From contig JAIEMA010000019.1 of the NCBI GenBank assembly GCA_019752535.1, positions 62,001 through 126,000 of the forward strand: a stretch of DNA of 64,000 bases, written 5' to 3'. Both the position numbers and the translations under genes were made by a program. Below, in pieces: positions 20,401 through 27,337 of the stretch. The DNA is from Bacteriovoracaceae bacterium. Its GTDB lineage: Bacteria; Bdellovibrionota; Bacteriovoracia; Bacteriovoracales; Bacteriovoracaceae. The number at the start of each line of letters is the position of its first letter. Position 1 is the first letter of the stretch. The notes below the pieces were generated by a model. It ran no database searches. It was given only the letters and a program-made list of their open reading frames with translations, and was not told where the DNA came from.

Positions 20401-23400
20401 GGGGTATAGCCAATACCGTAGGATTCCCAGTTACATTGGGAGCTGCCTCTAACGTTGTGGGAACTTCTACAACTTGGACGGGTGCCGTGAGTACAGCGTG
20501 GGCGACAGCTGGAAACTGGAATGGCGGAGTTCCATCTGCTACCTTGAATTGTATTATCAACTCTGCTGCGAATAATCCGATTATTTCTACGGGAACTGTG
20601 AGTTGTAAATCACTTACAGTTGGAACAGGTAACCTCACGATTAACGTTGGCTCTAATTTACAAGTCTACGGCAACCTTTCAAACTCAGGCACCATCACAA
20701 ATAATGGGACACTCACGCTGCGTGATGATGGTGTCAGCATTGCGAATCACACCCTCACACTCAGCTCAGCTCTCAGCAACGTCGTTTTTGCCAACACCAT
20801 TGGTGGGGCCATCAATTATAGTGGAGCCATCACTCTTAATGGCTTGACCATGAACGGCTCTAATTACAATTTCAATATTGGTAACGGACGCTCACTGACT
20901 TTGCCAGCTGGAATGACCATTAATGGCGGAACACTTACAGTCAGTGGCGGCGGAAGTATCCTGGTGGCTAACGGTCAAACTCTCACTTTAAGCGGTGGAA
21001 CACTTTGGTTGAATGGAACTAGCGAAGCCTCACCTCAAAACTTAGCCACAAAAGCTAAAATCACCGTCTCTGGAGCGGGTACGTGGAATTTCAACTCCAC
21101 AAGTGGAACGTTAAAACTTCAAGGCTTTCAACTTGATTACATTAGTACAAATGGTTTGGTCATTGGTGGCTCAACAATTCTCAGCAACTTTGATGGCGGT
21201 CAATTTACGAATCTTTCAAGTAACTATGCGGCAGTAAAAGTCGTTCAAGTCAACACAACTGGAACAATCCCTACCACTGCTAATAATGTGGGATTTAACT
21301 TCACAACTACACCAGCTAGTACTGATGGATACAAAATCTTATCAAGCACAGGTTGCTCAAACCGTTCCATGGATTTTGCAGGTTGGTTTGGTAACTGGGC
21401 TGAGAATGTCGCCACCTTTGATGTCACTACAAAAATTTCTCAAGTCAGCTGTAACTTAAGTCTCGGAGCGATGGCTTCTGCCGTGAGCCTTCTCTCTTTT
21501 ACAGCTACACCTTATGACCAAAAGATTGATTTAAAATGGGAAACAATCACAGAGTCAGATCATTTAGGATTTAATATCTTAAGAGATGATGGCACTGGCA
21601 ACTTAGTCCAAATCAATGAACAGTTATTAAGAAATATTTTCACTCCAGGATCTTTTAGAGGGAAATATCGCTTTATTGATACAACAGCACTCAATGACGT
21701 TCGCTACTACTACTATATTCAAGACATCAGCTTCACAGGCACAACAAAAATTCATGGCTCTGTATCAGCTATGGCCAAGAGTGGCCTTGGCCTTCCGCCG
21801 GCAGATCAAACGAATGAGAACTCTGGTGGTAATAATGGCAGCACTCCAACGCCTCCCTCTTCAACAATACCAAACCCAACCTATGAAGATTTAGGTGATG
21901 GTGTTGTGATCCTTGCGCAATCCAACAGCACCCTGCGATTAAAGATTACGCCTCCAGCGGCTGTCTTTGCGGCCTCAACCTGGAATCCTTCATACAAATC
22001 AGTCACCATGTCTGGTTACTCTAAACAAGCCGAAATTGGAAAACCAGAAGCCTTACAAAAAACTATATTGATTGAAGTGAGTCCAGATTTTTCGACTGCA
22101 ACTCTTGAGTCGAACTCAAAATCAACGAGCTTATTAAATGGAAAACTTCTTCAACCGGCCCCAAGCTATACTCTTGTGGGGTCAAATCTTGTAGCGCAAT
22201 ATGCAGTCAATGCCTCTGTCTACTCTCAGAATAGTTTCGGAATAGAAGATTTTTATTCTGTTTCGCCTACTCTGATTTCAATCGGTGAGCGTAAATATTT
22301 AAAAATTGATGTCAAACCATTATTTCAAAATCCTGTGACTCAAGAGATTAAATCTTTAACTGAGGCGACTCTTGATATCTCCCTTAACGGAAATGGCTGG
22401 GATCAAACCCCACCTTCTCATAAAGAAGCCAATGCCGCCTATATCACAAACAATGCTCTCGCGATCTCTTACACATCGGCTGGCATGTATGAATTAAGCT
22501 ATGATCAAATGGTTGATTCTTCTGTTGAAGGACCTTTCAATGGAGCTCATATCGATGATCTCAGACTTTTCCATCAAGAAGATGAGCTTCCAATTGAGAT
22601 CGTCTCTGCTGATTCCTATTTTAATTCAGGCGATAAAATCCGATTCTATGTTGATTACTTTGAGTATGCAGAACATTTTAACAATGTAGCCATTCTCACC
22701 ACCGCAAATCTTTATAACAGAAACGCCCTTAGAATGGACGCTATCAATGGGGATCCCACTGGCGTTTCTCAGACTTCAAAAATAAGCGAAACTGCTAAGG
22801 TCTTAGCCGAAACCAATGCGATGGCCCTTCTCAGTGCCCCACTTGGAGAGGAACAGGATCATTTCTATTGGGGAATGATTTACGCCACCAGTACAGTCGG
22901 TGGAGCTCCTTCTTATAAAGACTTTTCAGTCAATCTTGAATCGATAGATACTTCTTCAAGCCAGAATGTTGAGTTGGCTTTCTCACTTAAGGGAGCGAGC
23001 GGCAGCTCTCTTTTCACAAAACATTCGCTTGAAGTTTACATCAATAATGTCGTGGCCCCTCTTGCAAGCTTCTCACTTGAAAACCAAGACCCAACAGTAT
23101 CAAAGGTTTCTATCTCTTCTAATTATTTCCACCCTGGAAATAACAAAGTGAGAATTAAAGTCACAGCCGCTTACACTCTTGCTGGTGAGTATGATATTGT
23201 CTATGTGAATAAGCTCAATGTCAGTTACCCAAAGCTCAGAATTTCAAATTCTGACTATTTTGAGATAGCTAATACACTCAAGAATAAAGCGATCTCGATC
23301 ACAGGTTTTAGTACGAATCTCTTAAAAATTTATGACATCTCTTCCTCTCTTTATACGAGTGAAATAGTAAATCCTCTTATTCAAAACAATGCTGGCGATT

Positions 23401-24821
23401 ACAGTGTTTATTTCAATACCAATGATGAAGGCGATTTCAATTTAGGACGCAAATACTTAGTTCTTTCAGATTCTCAGTACAAAACAGTGGCGAGCCTCAA
23501 TCTCATTCGTGGCGCTAAGAGTTTGTATGATCCAACCAATAAAGCAGACTATATCATTATCGCTGAGAGAAAAATGATTCCTCATCTCTCTGCCTACTTG
23601 GACCATAAAGCGACTCAAGGACTTAATGTTAAAGCTATAAGCCTTGAGCAAATCTTCAATGAATTCTCTCATGGAAGAAAAGATCCTTCTGCAATTAAGA
23701 GCTTTATCGATTTTGCTTACACGAGCTGGACGAAGCCACAGCTGAAATACATCCTTTTAATTGGTGATACGACTTATGATCCAAAAGATTACTTAGGTCT
23801 TGATGCGAGCCATCACCGTGTTCCAAGTCAATTTGTCAAAGGCATGGTTTACGATTATCCCTCAGACCATTGGTTTACAACCAAAGATAGCTCTCAACAT
23901 ATGCCACGCGTTGCCTTGGGACGCATCCCTAGCAATGACTCACAAGTCATAAAAAATTATCTTAAAAAAGTGATGGATTATGAAGACGGTGTTTTATCCC
24001 CAGACTTAACTCAAGAGAAAAGAATTCAGTTCTTTAACACCAAGAGTGAGAGCCTTGAGAATTTTGAAGGGAAGACTCAAGAGCTTGCGAGCAATGTCTC
24101 ACTTGCCAACTCAAACTTTAAAACTTCTCGTCTCTCATTTAGCGATTATTCGCTTAATGACTTCAATAATTCACTGGCCGGATCTTTTGATCAAAACAAT
24201 TTCTTGATCAATTTCATGGGGCATGGTGCAGAAGACCGCTGGGCCGCTGAAAATGGTGATGTGCATTTCAACAACACTCAAGCGACTAATCTCTCAAATA
24301 GCAAACTTCCCATCGTGATGGCCCTCAACTGTTTGAATGCTAACTTCCAAGAAGCTGATGCAAGCGTGGTCACTCTTGCAGAAAAATCTATATTCAATGA
24401 AAACGGTGGAGCTATTGCCTTTATCGCTTCTAGCACCATGACGACCTCAATGGCCCAATTCCATTTTGCGAATAATTTCTTTACGGAAATGGGGAACGCC
24501 AGCAAAACAGGAAACACGAATACTCGTCTTGGCGATGTCTTTATGCTGACAAAAATTGCTTTAGGAGATGACAATTATAACCGTGACGTTCTTTACAGCT
24601 ACAATATCGTTGGGGATCCAAGTTTAAAATTCCCTGAGGCTTATTTTGAGAAAGTGAAGACAAATACTGAGAATAACAAACAAAATTCAAGCCTCTTGGG
24701 GAAAACTTTTGGCTGTGATGCCAATGCCTCAGACGGTAAAACAAGCACCCAAGATGGAATCCTTGAGCTTCTAGGTCTCGCACTGCTCTTCATTCTTGCC
24801 CGCAAACTTAAATTTAGTTAG
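17415..24821 (+). CDS. Giant secreted gingipain-like (C25) cysteine protease with C-terminal sorting signal
   Basis: 2468 residues. The TTG start at 17415 is supported by GGGGAG at 17401-17406; the ATG at 17408 is out of frame. A Sec signal (1-20, ends PRSYA) precedes three modules that each open with a WxG...NW...NW motif near residues 28, 527 and 1018 and continue as beta-helix-like Gly/Asn/Thr repeats, with two intervening Ig-like domains (LSLTMTGT..., LKLTLTGT...). An FnIII-like domain (about 1357-1460) and a linker precede a C25 propeptide/catalytic region. Catalytic candidates are His2270 (FMGHGAED) and Cys2306 (MALNCLNANF), spaced 36 apart, close to gingipain (33). The end has Cys2434, a hydrophobic helix (2449-2463) and a basic ARKLKFS tail, the layout of MYXO-CTERM-like sorting tags, suggesting cell-surface anchoring. 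The RiPP precursor gene starts 9 nt after its stop. Confidence 0.85.
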   Translation: MNIVLPLILFLTILVPRSYAACGATDRTWIGQTNTNWGTNANWVPGTFPNATTVNAIIVTNVRNPSANTNVSVGCLDVQSGILSSVNNRTITVAGDYVKSLATGGLNVNAAHNFTFALTGTTTQAFDVVDPVNTITISNNTTVNFGQPFTIRTALTLSGTTTTLNINDDLTYSSATLFTIPAGNTVNIAAGKTLYMSGSITVNGTLRLNPGAQMLMAPGTTITVNAGGQLRLEGASGNIASIVGNGGYYNLAVAGTLYANYFRFNKVGADLKGVSVTGTLSSFSNGEVLFINNNGYGLTLGPAAVIPTTFDAVGFYDNSGFGTAKNINATGFNVSSVTVNNWAGLDSTFETDPNNRITWGTQAGTVLNVSQNTNAGRPVTPVTAGAAAAEWLILSFSLNQVSAATDITSLSLTMTGTADLTDVVSITLYNQGATCQTRGAIIGTAQVPSGTPGKVTFSIPAATVTVSDTNAKCVHAYLQTSSSAVNGNTVGLSLEATGDVTNSQGYSFSPTSGPPVQSSLATISGSATSVWDGSTSGNWATNSNWTPATAPTLTRSCTIGSGTNSILMNANRACINIILNSGGTINWSNTAFTLSAYGAFDIQSGFTFQTATNGTLQMLGANNQTFSFATAWPGNMIINNSGGVTKLISVTSDTTINGNLTLTSGTLVINPSVTLTVLGNITVQTGTVLKISGGGTLKLANGRTLTVNAGGTLEMVGSGSNATMTSTSTAAGYTVIVNGTIKADQYAFSNLGTNGVTINSGATIDPTYNLSNGSFSYPVSSNSTFLRLFKAIPGNTMSSVQFASGGSAATNVKNIYTDATIGAGTLTISNYSGDLSGATFDNDNTYLISWTTVGNKIVVAQGTTSPTNVNQGQVGVVMGRFTFNQQNTGSTSADITSLKLTLTGTGAASYIDAVKIYYDSGCTSSGGVLLGTGTYSGSPATLTFSGLTGATIPASLTTPPTRCIYVTYDISATAPNASTLGVSIAASTDIVDSQAWGIANTVGFPVTLGAASNVVGTSTTWTGAVSTAWATAGNWNGGVPSATLNCIINSAANNPIISTGTVSCKSLTVGTGNLTINVGSNLQVYGNLSNSGTITNNGTLTLRDDGVSIANHTLTLSSALSNVVFANTIGGAINYSGAITLNGLTMNGSNYNFNIGNGRSLTLPAGMTINGGTLTVSGGGSILVANGQTLTLSGGTLWLNGTSEASPQNLATKAKITVSGAGTWNFNSTSGTLKLQGFQLDYISTNGLVIGGSTILSNFDGGQFTNLSSNYAAVKVVQVNTTGTIPTTANNVGFNFTTTPASTDGYKILSSTGCSNRSMDFAGWFGNWAENVATFDVTTKISQVSCNLSLGAMASAVSLLSFTATPYDQKIDLKWETITESDHLGFNILRDDGTGNLVQINEQLLRNIFTPGSFRGKYRFIDTTALNDVRYYYYIQDISFTGTTKIHGSVSAMAKSGLGLPPADQTNENSGGNNGSTPTPPSSTIPNPTYEDLGDGVVILAQSNSTLRLKITPPAAVFAASTWNPSYKSVTMSGYSKQAEIGKPEALQKTILIEVSPDFSTATLESNSKSTSLLNGKLLQPAPSYTLVGSNLVAQYAVNASVYSQNSFGIEDFYSVSPTLISIGERKYLKIDVKPLFQNPVTQEIKSLTEATLDISLNGNGWDQTPPSHKEANAAYITNNALAISYTSAGMYELSYDQMVDSSVEGPFNGAHIDDLRLFHQEDELPIEIVSADSYFNSGDKIRFYVDYFEYAEHFNNVAILTTANLYNRNALRMDAINGDPTGVSQTSKISETAKVLAETNAMALLSAPLGEEQDHFYWGMIYATSTVGGAPSYKDFSVNLESIDTSSSQNVELAFSLKGASGSSLFTKHSLEVYINNVVAPLASFSLENQDPTVSKVSISSNYFHPGNNKVRIKVTAAYTLAGEYDIVYVNKLNVSYPKLRISNSDYFEIANTLKNKAISITGFSTNLLKIYDISSSLYTSEIVNPLIQNNAGDYSVYFNTNDEGDFNLGRKYLVLSDSQYKTVASLNLIRGAKSLYDPTNKADYIIIAERKMIPHLSAYLDHKATQGLNVKAISLEQIFNEFSHGRKDPSAIKSFIDFAYTSWTKPQLKYILLIGDTTYDPKDYLGLDASHHRVPSQFVKGMVYDYPSDHWFTTKDSSQHMPRVALGRIPSNDSQVIKNYLKKVMDYEDGVLSPDLTQEKRIQFFNTKSESLENFEGKTQELASNVSLANSNFKTSRLSFSDYSLNDFNNSLAGSFDQNNFLINFMGHGAEDRWAAENGDVHFNNTQATNLSNSKLPIVMALNCLNANFQEADASVVTLAEKSIFNENGGAIAFIASSTMTTSMAQFHFANNFFTEMGNASKTGNTNTRLGDVFMLTKIALGDDNYNRDVLYSYNIVGDPSLKFPEAYFEKVKTNTENNKQNSSLLGKTFGCDANASDGKTSTQDGILELLGLALLFILARKLKFS

Positions 24822-24830
24822 GATTAATCT

Positions 24831-24983
24831 ATGGAAAAGAAGAAAAAGAAATACGTGAAGCCTGAAATCAAGAAAGAGCCCCTTGTAACCTTTGGCGCCG
24901 TTTGCAATGGCACTACGACCGGTGGACGAAAAGCGGTCACCACTCCCCCTGCTAGATGTAATTCAGCTCGTCTCATTTCCTAA
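24831..24983 (+). CDS. Putative RiPP precursor peptide
   Basis: A 50-codon gene too short for ordinary ORF calling. GGA (24821-24823) lies 7 nt before the ATG. The leader is very basic (MEKKKKKYVKPEIKKEPL) with Y8-V-K-P11, a YxxP motif like the one bound by PqqD-type recognition elements in lasso leaders. The probable core (from about residue 21) starts FGAVCNGTTTGG and ends PPARCNSARLIS; it has two Cys (25, 43), each followed by Asn, is rich in Thr/Gly, and ends in Ser50. The stop and the kinase start share TAATG, so kinase translation depends on this frame. The neighbouring kinase, S26-type peptidase, PqqD and radical SAM genes support a modified peptide. Function of the product is unknown; cleavage site is a guess (after the Leu18-Phe21 region). 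Confidence 0.78.
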   Translation: MEKKKKKYVKPEIKKEPLVTFGAVCNGTTTGGRKAVTTPPARCNSARLIS

Positions 24984-25864
24984 TGAGCTCTTTTGAGTCG
25001 AAATTACAGTTTCTCAATCAGTATAACTTTGATTCCCCCCAATTTTGTTATCATCTCAACCTTAATTACTATGGACTCAAAGTTAGGTTTGAAAGTGATG
25101 ATTTAAATTTTATTGAAGCGATAAAAGCTTACCATCCTTCAAGCTGGGTGAGCCAAGAAGATGGCGATGTCACATTAAGGTTTATATCCTACTCTGTTGC
25201 TTTTGAGAGATCATTCTTCGAGGAAATTTCACCAGAATTCAATGTTTTTAAATCAAACAATCATCTTTGCTGCATTCAAAGAGACTTCATTGGTTGGACA
25301 CAAAATGGAAACGTCTTCACGTTTGTGACTGATCTCACCATAGACGATGGCTATTTCAATTGTATGAGATGGGCCATTCCAAGTTTGCTTATCAAATCGC
25401 AAGCCATGGTGGTGCACAGCTCAAGTGTGGTTGACGATGAAGGCGCTTGCTTTGTTTTTTTGGGCCAAAGTGGGGCCGGAAAAACAACGACGGTTTCAAA
25501 TTTTAAAAATAGAATTGTCTTAGGTGATGATATGAATATTTTCACCACTCATCACTCAAAATCTCTCGTCCAGTCTGGCGCGATTGGTGGGCAGATTGTG
25601 TTTCCAGAATTTGATAAAAAATTTGCTCTTAAAGGCATGTTTTGGCTAAGGAAGAACGAAAAACTTTCTCTTCGTAAGCTTTCTCTGGAAGATGCACGTT
25701 TAAAAATGTTGGGGTCTCTTGCCAATATTTTCTTTGGATTTGAAAGCGAGGATTTCACCAATCAGGTCATGAATAATATTGATAATTTAATTCAAAGTGT
25801 ACCTATGTTTGAGTTAAGTCTCATGAAAGGTGATGACTTTTGGCCATTGATTCAAAAAATTTAA
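24983..25864 (+). CDS. HprK-like P-loop kinase of the RiPP cassette
   Basis: 293 residues. VVHSSSVVDDEGACFVFLGQ leads into Walker A GQSGAGKT (161-168) and LGDD (180-183) gives the Walker B-like acidic pair, the core of HPr-kinase-related proteins; the regulatory HPr kinase N-domain is absent. Homologues occur in lasso and other RiPP clusters; in paeninodin biosynthesis such a kinase phosphorylates the C-terminal Ser of the precursor. Here the precursor also ends in Ser, so phosphorylation of Ser50 is a natural inference, not shown. The start overlaps the precursor stop by 1 nt. The 3' end overlaps the peptidase gene by 25 nt. Confidence 0.8.
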   Translation: MSSFESKLQFLNQYNFDSPQFCYHLNLNYYGLKVRFESDDLNFIEAIKAYHPSSWVSQEDGDVTLRFISYSVAFERSFFEEISPEFNVFKSNNHLCCIQRDFIGWTQNGNVFTFVTDLTIDDGYFNCMRWAIPSLLIKSQAMVVHSSSVVDDEGACFVFLGQSGAGKTTTVSNFKNRIVLGDDMNIFTTHHSKSLVQSGAIGGQIVFPEFDKKFALKGMFWLRKNEKLSLRKLSLEDARLKMLGSLANIFFGFESEDFTNQVMNNIDNLIQSVPMFELSLMKGDDFWPLIQKI

Positions 25865-26232
25865 TTTTCACCTACAAGGGTGAAAGTATGAAAACGACCT
25901 TCCGTGAAAACCAAAAAATTACGGCGTCACCTGTGATTCATCTTCAAATCGGATGTATTTATGTCTTTATCTATAATGATGAACTGACAATACATAGACT
26001 TATGAATATTGGAGAACATTCACTCAAATTCAAGGGTGATATGTCTCTATGTTACGAAACAATCCCGGCCAATTCTGTTTTAGGTTTTGTGCCTAGTCGC
26101 TACAACTTTATTTATCTTTTTCTCTCACCCTACAATCAATTAAATCAGCCGAAGTTTATAAGATTTTTAAGCCGATTTTTGATGATTCAATTTTCTAAAA
26201 TATTTCCTCAACCAAATAAAATCATACTTTAA
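25840..26232 (+). CDS. S26/Sec11-like Ser-His peptidase of the RiPP cassette
   Basis: 130 residues from a TTG at 25840; a TGA two codons upstream blocks any earlier start, and AAAGG at 25826-25830 is well placed. This start keeps YKGESMKTTFRENQKI, where GESM (14-17) matches the GxSM nucleophile motif of S24/S26 peptidases; the ATG of SM itself would remove it. ELTIHRLMNIGE then KFKGD match the His (Sec11-type base) and KGD motifs in order. In related RiPP clusters such small peptidases are candidates for leader removal. The C-terminus is hydrophobic and basic (RFLSRFLMIQFSK). Alternative: a non-catalytic homologue. The last 66 nt overlap the convergent nucleotidyltransferase gene. Confidence 0.62.
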   Translation: MAIDSKNLIFTYKGESMKTTFRENQKITASPVIHLQIGCIYVFIYNDELTIHRLMNIGEHSLKFKGDMSLCYETIPANSVLGFVPSRYNFIYLFLSPYNQLNQPKFIRFLSRFLMIQFSKIFPQPNKIIL

Positions 26233-27033
26233 AGCATCCAATAAATTCTTTTTTGTTAAGTGCTTTAGCAGGTAATATTTAATTTTATGAGACTGGGGAT
26301 CGAGCAGGAAATCAAAACTATAGAATCTCTCCATAGAGAACGTGTCAGATCCTATATGGGTATCGAAAAAACGATTTAAAAAATGAAAAGTAATCTCAAA
26401 ACTTTTTAAATGCCCTCTCGATTTTGCTAGTGAAATGAGACCACTGAGGGTTTCTGGATTCTGCTTAATGAAGAGTGCAATATCTATAAACCAATTTAAT
26501 CTTAGAAAAGTATGCTGATAACTCAAATGGTAAATCAAATAGTAGAGATGCTCTTGTTTGGATAGTGATTCACTCTCGAAGATGGGTTGAATTGTTGAAT
26601 CTCGATAGAGACGAGAGTGTAACTCAAATACAACCTCATTCCCTTCGATCATTTTAGAAAGCGTCATCTTGTAATCAGTCTTATCAACCTTTTTATACCC
26701 CTGATCGAAAAGAACTTTTCTTAAGTTTTCAATTTGATCTGTCAGAATATCAATATCCGACATTTTTCTCATTCCATAATCTTGAAATATTGTCTTAAGA
26801 AGATAGGTCCCCTTAATGGGAATACACTGAATATTTAACTTTTTGGAAAGAGAGAGAAGTTGATCCAACTCTCTCATATAAATTCCATTCAGTAGATTTG
26901 TCTGGAGATATAGAGACTCAATATAGGAGTTTCTCGCCTCACTTTCAGTGACAAAGAAATACCCTGCAAGTCCATGCTGCTGCACAAACATGTCTCTGTG
27001 AGTTAAATCCCTAAAATGAGGCCAAATATCCAT
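26167..27033 (-). CDS. Nucleotidyltransferase family protein (NTP_transf_5-like) of the RiPP cassette
   Basis: 288 residues. CIPIKGTYLLKTIFQDYGMR followed by KMSDIDIL (residues about 70-97) is the family signature: KG, then R and DxD, the acidic pair coordinating metal in the polymerase-beta fold. VVFELHSRLYRDS adds the third acidic/His segment typical of this group. Such proteins recur in lasso and radical-SAM peptide clusters beside HprK-like kinases, with no established reaction; nucleotidylation of peptide or intermediate is conceivable. It is on the opposite strand, divergent from pqqD-like gene (37 nt apart) and overlapping the peptidase gene's 3' end. Confidence 0.75.
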   Translation of the reverse strand: MDIWPHFRDLTHRDMFVQQHGLAGYFFVTESEARNSYIESLYLQTNLLNGIYMRELDQLLSLSKKLNIQCIPIKGTYLLKTIFQDYGMRKMSDIDILTDQIENLRKVLFDQGYKKVDKTDYKMTLSKMIEGNEVVFELHSRLYRDSTIQPIFESESLSKQEHLYYLIYHLSYQHTFLRLNWFIDIALFIKQNPETLSGLISLAKSRGHLKSFEITFHFLNRFFDTHIGSDTFSMERFYSFDFLLDPQSHKIKYYLLKHLTKKNLLDALKYDFIWLRKYFRKLNHQKSA

Positions 27034-27070
27034 GCTTTATTTTATCGCGAGAAGTAGATAGAATTCTAGT

Positions 27071-27337
27071 ATGAAAACCTATATTCGCCGTCAGGTTCCA
27101 TTTAAGGTCATGGATGAAATCTGCTATATTATTGATAGTTTTGAAACGAAGGCTGCCTATAAGCTGAACACGACCTCTACTTCCCTTTGGCTTTTTTTAA
27201 GTGAGCCGCGGACTTTCGATGAAATTCTGTCTCATTTTAGATCTGAATTTGAGGATATGACCCAAGCAGATCTTGAAGCTGATGTTGAAGAGGTTATTCA
27301 AGAATTTATAAAAATGTCGTTGATCAATGAAGCCTAA
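27071..27337 (+). CDS. PqqD-family RiPP recognition element
   Basis: 88 residues. The winged-helix PqqD pattern is clear: an N-terminal beta segment (RRQVPFKVMDEICYIIDS), LNTTSTSLWLFLSEPRTFDE (the aliphatic ...t..a...w.ll....t..ei stretch) and an acidic helix DLEADVEEVIQEFIKMSLI. PqqD-like proteins bind the precursor leader and present it to the modifying enzyme; the YVKP motif of the 50-residue peptide is the expected ligand. It overlaps the radical SAM gene by 11 nt, so the two proteins are probably made in equal amounts and act as a complex. Confidence 0.88.
   Translation: MKTYIRRQVPFKVMDEICYIIDSFETKAAYKLNTTSTSLWLFLSEPRTFDEILSHFRSEFEDMTQADLEADVEEVIQEFIKMSLINEA

Noticed and set aside
24278-24783. 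Minus-strand frames of 98 and 80 codons
   Set aside because: Antisense shadows of the catalytic and C-terminal region of the C25 protease, without start signals.
25840-26232. LexA/S24-type repressor
   Set aside because: No DNA-binding domain; only the peptidase-like part, with a Sec11-like His rather than the Lys of LexA.
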